Positions 59,456 through 64,000 of a stretch of 64,000 nucleotides of DNA are shown piece after piece. Under the pieces are notes generated by a model, which searched no databases, was not told where the DNA came from, and was given only the letters and a program-made list of their open reading frames with translations. This DNA is from Ignelater luminosus (lineage: Eukaryota > Arthropoda > Insecta > Coleoptera > Elateridae): the NCBI GenBank assembly GCA_011009095.1, contig VTPC01000887.1, positions 12,907-76,906 of the forward strand, written 5' to 3'. Each line of letters opens with the position of its first letter. Within the stretch, counting starts at the first letter, position 1. Made by a program: the position numbers and the translations under genes.

Positions 59456-60000
59456 CTGTAGGGTGACAGTAGTAGATCGTCCATAAAGGTTGCGAGGATG
59501 CAGCCATTCCCGATATTTTTTAAGAAAACTTGGCTTTTACATCAGCAGTGAACCAAAATATTTTTTTAAAATATCTGTTAGTCTTCTTAGACACTGGTAG
59601 TAGCGGCTTGCTGAGCTAAAAACTAAGTCTTCTGTTAAAATGCCTGGAAAAGTGCTCTTTTATGGATGACTGACACACCACCGTTGACACTAAGTTTGCT
59701 GCAATAACCAACTGATTTCTTTTGCACAAGCAGCGTACTAAATATTATCATTTTAGTATAATTTTCTTAAATTATTACATGGCAATTTTTATACCTAATA
59801 GGATAACTGCTCTAGTGCCGACGAATTTACAAGTTACTTAGACAATGTATATCGATAAGTACGGCAAGTAATTAGAAAACCAATGATATCATTTCTAGTA
59901 TTGATCAAAACAGAAATGAAATTATCCAGGTCTGATATCTATTTACTTCTATTTTGTGTCATATCAAGGATATCTATGTAAATATGTACTTTTAATCTAA
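59456..60000. other. No gene recognised
   Basis: A+T-rich spacer without notable structure. Confidence 0.4.
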
Positions 60001-60033
60001 TCCACTAATCCACCTTCTGCGTACTTGCGAGTT

Positions 60034-60609
60034 TTATCTATATAGTCCTTCTATTGCTGATTTAGGATGGTGTATTTCGTATCTGGTTAACATGGTACAA
60101 GTTTTAATCTCTGAATTTTCAAGATGCGTTGTAATCCAATGCACCACACCAAATGAATATGTAAGTACTGGAATACCATAGACATTTATTGCAGTGAACA
60201 TATTTTTACTATTTAGTTTACTCATTAAAATTCTTTTTAATCTGCTCATATACTTTCTGATTAGCTAATCCCAAATATTTGAATGTGTCGCTCGGGTTTA
60301 GAGAATTAATGAGTGTCTCACTTAGATACAATCCTAATAGTTCTGTTTCAGTAGAATTTCCTTTATGCACAGTTAGTATTGCACATTTATATGTCTACAT
60401 TCCATTACTATATTATTAGAAAATTCTTTTGTTATTTCTAGTAGACTTGATAACTGTGCTATATTTTTGGCGTACAATATTAGATCATCTATACTACACA
60501 GTACGCCCATTTTATAGGTTCCCTCCTGAATGTTTAGGAATAGGCAACACATCTTACAATTCAGAGCCGGCTTTTCTTTAAAAAGTTCAACCGTTGTAAA
60601 TTGAACCAT
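60034..60609 (-). pseudogene. LINE reverse-transcriptase remnant (R2/R4-like, uncertain)
   Basis: The minus strand reads PALNCKMCCLFLN, then CSIDDLILYAKNIAQLSSLL, the catalytic region with both Asp in a 'MDDLKLYAKN'-like box (Met replaced by Ile). After a shift come CAILTVHKGNSTETELLGLY and SDTFKYLGLANQK, then after another shift LNSKNMFTAINVYGIPVLTY and HHPKSAIEGLY. The order and spacing fit a LINE reverse transcriptase of the R2/R4 group, but the clade is from memory. At least two frameshifts. Confidence 0.7.
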
Positions 60610-60619
60610 ATGTAGTTTA

Positions 60620-61195
60620 GTGTAAATTTAAAAAACTGCCAAAAGTGAATTGTTTGACATTTGTTTGATTATATTTCCTGTTTAACTTTTGTACAAATCA
60701 TTTTGTTGAATAGGTTTTATCGTTTATTAAATTTTTAAGGTTTTAATACAAAGTGTTTATAAATGTTTCTGCGTTTAGTGGGCTGTGAAATCATGCTTGC
60801 GACTGCATTTGTCGCCGGCATTTGAAAACAGGATATGTATTAGACTGTTTGTCACGTTACATGCATTGCATCGTTGTTATGTTGGTTGCCTAATCTTATG
60901 TTTTTAAGAATTAAGTTAAAATTAGTAATGAAGAACACATTCTTTTCGATGTCAGTAGCTAAGAATAATGAAAATAATTACCAAATTATGGAAACATGGT
61001 GTGCAATTTATTAATAAAGTTTATTCATACGTTTATATCAACAACATCAAAAATAAAAAACATTCAGTAGCTAACAACATAAAATAATAATACGATCGCA
61101 ATGGGTTAATAACATAAGGAGCAATAATTAAAAACTTACTTAAGAATTTTTTAACATTAATGTTTATTTATTCAAAAATGAATAAATCTTCCCTT
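60620..61195. other. No gene recognised
   Basis: A+T-rich spacer. Confidence 0.4.
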
Positions 61196-61205
61196 ATTTT
61201 ACATT

Positions 61206-62254
61206 TTACATAGATATTTGGAAATCCTCCCCATTGTGATTCAGACATGCTCTTACTCGTTGTTTCTTACTTTCAGAGATATTTTGAAATACTTGCCAAT
61301 GAATGCCATGACACTGATTTGTAATTTCTTTCATCAATTCGTTTAAATTCTCCATTCTTATTTTGTAAGTTTTTGAAAACACCAAATATGGAAAGATCAA
61401 GAGACGTCGAGGTCGGGTGAGCGAGATGGCCATGGAATATTGTTGCTCTACTAATATTCCTATCTGGAAAAGATTATTGTAAATAGTCAATCGTTGCTCG
61501 TGCAGTATGAGCTGTAGCTCCATCCTGCTGGAAATTGCCTCGTTGAAGTTTAGCATCGTGCATTTAAAATTTTTCTGTATCTTTCAGCAGTGACAATGTC
61601 ATAAATAAATATATGACCAATAGGCCTTCTGCGAGACACTATTATTTAAACACCCACTTTGATGGGATGTAGAAATGTCTCAACAAAACGGTAAGGATTT
61701 TTAGCATTTCGTATCCTAAAATTCTGCAAATTTACGTACCCAGATAAATGGAACCAGGCCTCATCGTTGTTAAAAAGACAAATTTAGTAAATCGTCGTTA
61801 TATTATTCTCAAACCATGTACACTATTCTCTTTGACTACCATAATCTGCTGGTGTAAGTTCTTACACAGTCGTTATTTTGTAAGAATATAACTTCAGTTG
61901 TTTTTTAACAACTTTCTGGCAAATACTTAAAGAGATATCTGTTTGTAGTGAAATTCTACAAAGTGAGGTTTGTGGATTTTTTTTGACTTGACTCACTTCT
62001 TCGACAGCTTTAGTACTCACAACTAGTCTTTCTGAAGATTTACCCTTTTCAACAGATACTGTTCTAGCAAATCGACTAACTACATCTTCAATGTGAGAAA
62101 TTAGAGCGTTATCCGGAACATTAACATCAGAAAATCGGATTTTAAATTTATCTTTGCAAGCTTGAATAGAATATGTCCAATTTACCTCATGAACTACATC
62201 ATTTCGGTAATAAAACATAACGACAAACGTGTTGTGTTGAACAGTATAGATCAT
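61206..62254 (-). pseudogene. Mariner-type transposase pseudogene
   Basis: The N-terminal frame (62254-61862) begins with a helix-turn-helix-like part (ACKDKFKIRFSDVNVPDNAL, HIEDVVSRFARTVSVEKGK) and continues to KVVKKQLKLYSYKI, like the DUF4817-type mariner transposases common in arthropods. The middle (61860-61560) is full of stops but still shows LVPFIW and STSHQSG. The C-terminal frame (61556-61206) has RMENLNELMKEITNQC, QVFQNI and LNHNGEDFQI. The catalytic acids lie in the broken middle and cannot be confirmed. A shifted reading of 61550-61380 gives more family-like residues. Confidence 0.68.
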
Positions 62255-62259
62255 TGTTT

Positions 62260-64000
62260 ACAATGCTGCTGAAAATGAATTTCATTAACATATCTTAATG
62301 TTTACAGTATGAAAGAGTATTACTATGATTACGCAGACGCACCACAAGAACAACCTTAGTCTTGAAATAGACTTTTTCGTACAATAAGAGCAATTAGAAA
62401 GAAGAAAATATGGAACAATACAGCCAATATCAGCACGATTCACTAAAATGCTAAATGCAAAGCAATGACATTTGCAATTGACAAATGATAGAAAACAAAT
62501 ACGTATTAGTTGTTGAAATTAATCAACAACAAATTTTCTCGATGTTTTTCAATATCGTTTATATCAGGATGTGACGTTATATTTTGACTGTGGGATTTTT
62601 GTTCTAGTGTTCTGTAGAAATTTTTCTGATTTATCATAAACTATTTATTTTCAGGTTTTCTTAAATTTGTTTTTTTAATATCTTTTCATTCTTGTGGTTT
62701 TAGATGCTACCTTCGGTTTATACATGTCAATTAAGGAAGTTATCTCTACTGTATTGGGTGATATATAGGGTTGATTTAGATTTATTTTCCAGATTGTCAT
62801 TTTTCCAAAATGTCACAGTTTCATTGAAAATTGCTTTGTTTTTTAGTATTTCAAGAACAAGATGAGTTATTAAGTTGAGATTTTTTACTGTAAAGACTCG
62901 TACGTTGCTACTACCTTTAGGTTTTCTTAGTTATAAATAGTTTGTGCTCCTGAAATTTGTACCTAACCTTCTGTATTCTCTAATAGTATTGAAAGCTTTT
63001 AAATAATTTTAGACATCTGAAAGGTTCCTGTAGTTTTATCTCAAATCTGTTTGTCTTTTTAATATTAAATACTAAAGCAAAATATTAAATACTTCAGACT
63101 CGTGCAGAATTAAAATTGAAGTCATTATTTAACAAAACTAAAAGTCAAAAAGTCCGATATGCAAAAGTTATAAGTAACTATCTGATTCTTAAGAAAGCAT
63201 TTCCTTCGCTTAGAAGAGGGTATAATATAATCGTGATGCTTCCTAAATTTAAATATGATTTAACCAGTAAATAAGAATGTTATTTCATAGTTCTCAAGCA
63301 TAAAATCTTATTATCTGACTATACATTCTTTAAGCAGATTTTCTGGCATTGTTGAGTGTTAAAATTTTTATTCTTTGAATTAAGAAATTTAAAAGTTCAC
63401 ATTCTAAATTGCAGATGTTTTGTACATAATATACTAATGTAATGTGTTTAAATAGAATATGGTATCTGTCTCTTTTGTTTATACAACACCTAAATTTTAT
63501 GTATAATCTGCTTAAAATCAAACGCACTGCTTTTCCCAAACAGGGGAAAAAGAATTATAACTTGCTGATTGTAAATAGAATGACAGATCGAGTTCGAGTA
63601 GAAAACACTAAACCACAGTTTTCAAGATGTTTCTGTTTCTCAATAATGTGTAGCGTATTCTTAATCATACAATATTTTTCTAATAAGTTAAAAAAAAATA
63701 CTTTTTAATAGTGTGTCAGAAGTATCTCTTTTAACCAAAACACAGAGCTACTTTTATTTTAAACATATTTCGTTTTTGAAATGGAACGGATTAAATTAAA
63801 AAATAAATAGGACAATATTTTTGTTTCACTCAATATCCTTCCAATTTGCCACCTTAATAATGAGGAAATGTTATTTATACTATAAAATATTAGTGTCATA
63901 CTGTCTAAAGTGATTTTCTAACTGAGCGCAACTAATTTTGTTTGGCACCTTGGCTACTATACTCAGTACCTACCGCTATATCAAAACAATCTGTATGAGT
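62260..64000. other. No gene recognised to the window end
   Basis: A+T-rich, with short frames lacking motifs. An exon of a gene continuing beyond the window cannot be excluded. Confidence 0.4.

Overview
The window is A+T-rich eukaryotic DNA, very probably from an insect. Genes have GT-AG introns, small exons are spread over kilobases, and most of the sequence is old transposable-element debris (hAT, Tc1/mariner, piggyBac, pogo-like MITEs, Jockey- and RTE-type LINEs, a tRNA-derived SINE). The mix resembles beetle genomes, but the order cannot be fixed from the sequence. No operons, CRISPR arrays, bacterial genes or viral genes were seen.

One host gene can be rebuilt completely. It lies on the minus strand from 17742 (ATG) to 5115 (TAA): ten exons with consistent GT-AG borders and phases, encoding a protein of 1053 residues. 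About 280 disordered, basic, Ser/Pro-rich residues are followed by about 700 residues of coiled coil and a short acidic tail. It resembles FAM184-type coiled-coil proteins, but that name is tentative. A second ATG exon at 44445-44237 ends at a consensus GTAAGT donor in the same phase as exon 1. It could be a distal alternative first exon splicing to exon 2, which would make most of the window (about 44.4-5.1 kb) one gene with a TE-filled 27-kb intron. It may instead belong to another gene.

Layout. 1-0.6 kb: internally deleted hAT element with its GC-rich terminus. 1.1 kb: pogo-like MITE. 2.6-3.6 kb: Jockey-type LINE remnant. 4.8-17.7 kb: coiled-coil gene, with a ~218-bp degenerate tandem repeat in intron 8, and in intron 2 an 82-bp direct repeat, a GC-rich island and an element built of AAGCTTG arrays carrying a nested hAT MITE. 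20.2-24.1 kb: two head-to-head RTE LINEs, one interrupted by another LINE with a (TAA)n tail. 28.8-29.5 kb: LINE RNase H fragment joined to a Tc1-like fragment. 32.3-34.7 kb: end-to-end piggyBac element with TTAA duplications, TIRs and a mutated transposase. 35.4-36.8 kb: two long-TIR non-autonomous elements. 39-40 kb: Tc1/mariner pseudogene plus MITE. 42.1-43.0 kb: another Tc1-like pseudogene. 44.2-44.7 kb: candidate first exon and promoter region. 46.5-50.35 kb: RTE LINE split by a 1.2-kb insertion with a 3-bp duplication. 50.35-51.56 kb: second piggyBac remnant. 54.7 kb: tRNA-derived SINE. 57.4 kb: hAT-like end. 59.1-59.45 kb: snap-back element with CTAACCT repeats. 60.0-60.6 kb: LINE reverse-transcriptase remnant. 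61.2-62.25 kb: mariner-type pseudogene.

Every transposase or reverse transcriptase recognised carries stops, frameshifts or deletions, so nothing here looks autonomously active. I see no convincing new biological system. The most useful leads are the possible alternative promoter, the complete piggyBac insertion, and several uncatalogued non-autonomous elements with readable ends.
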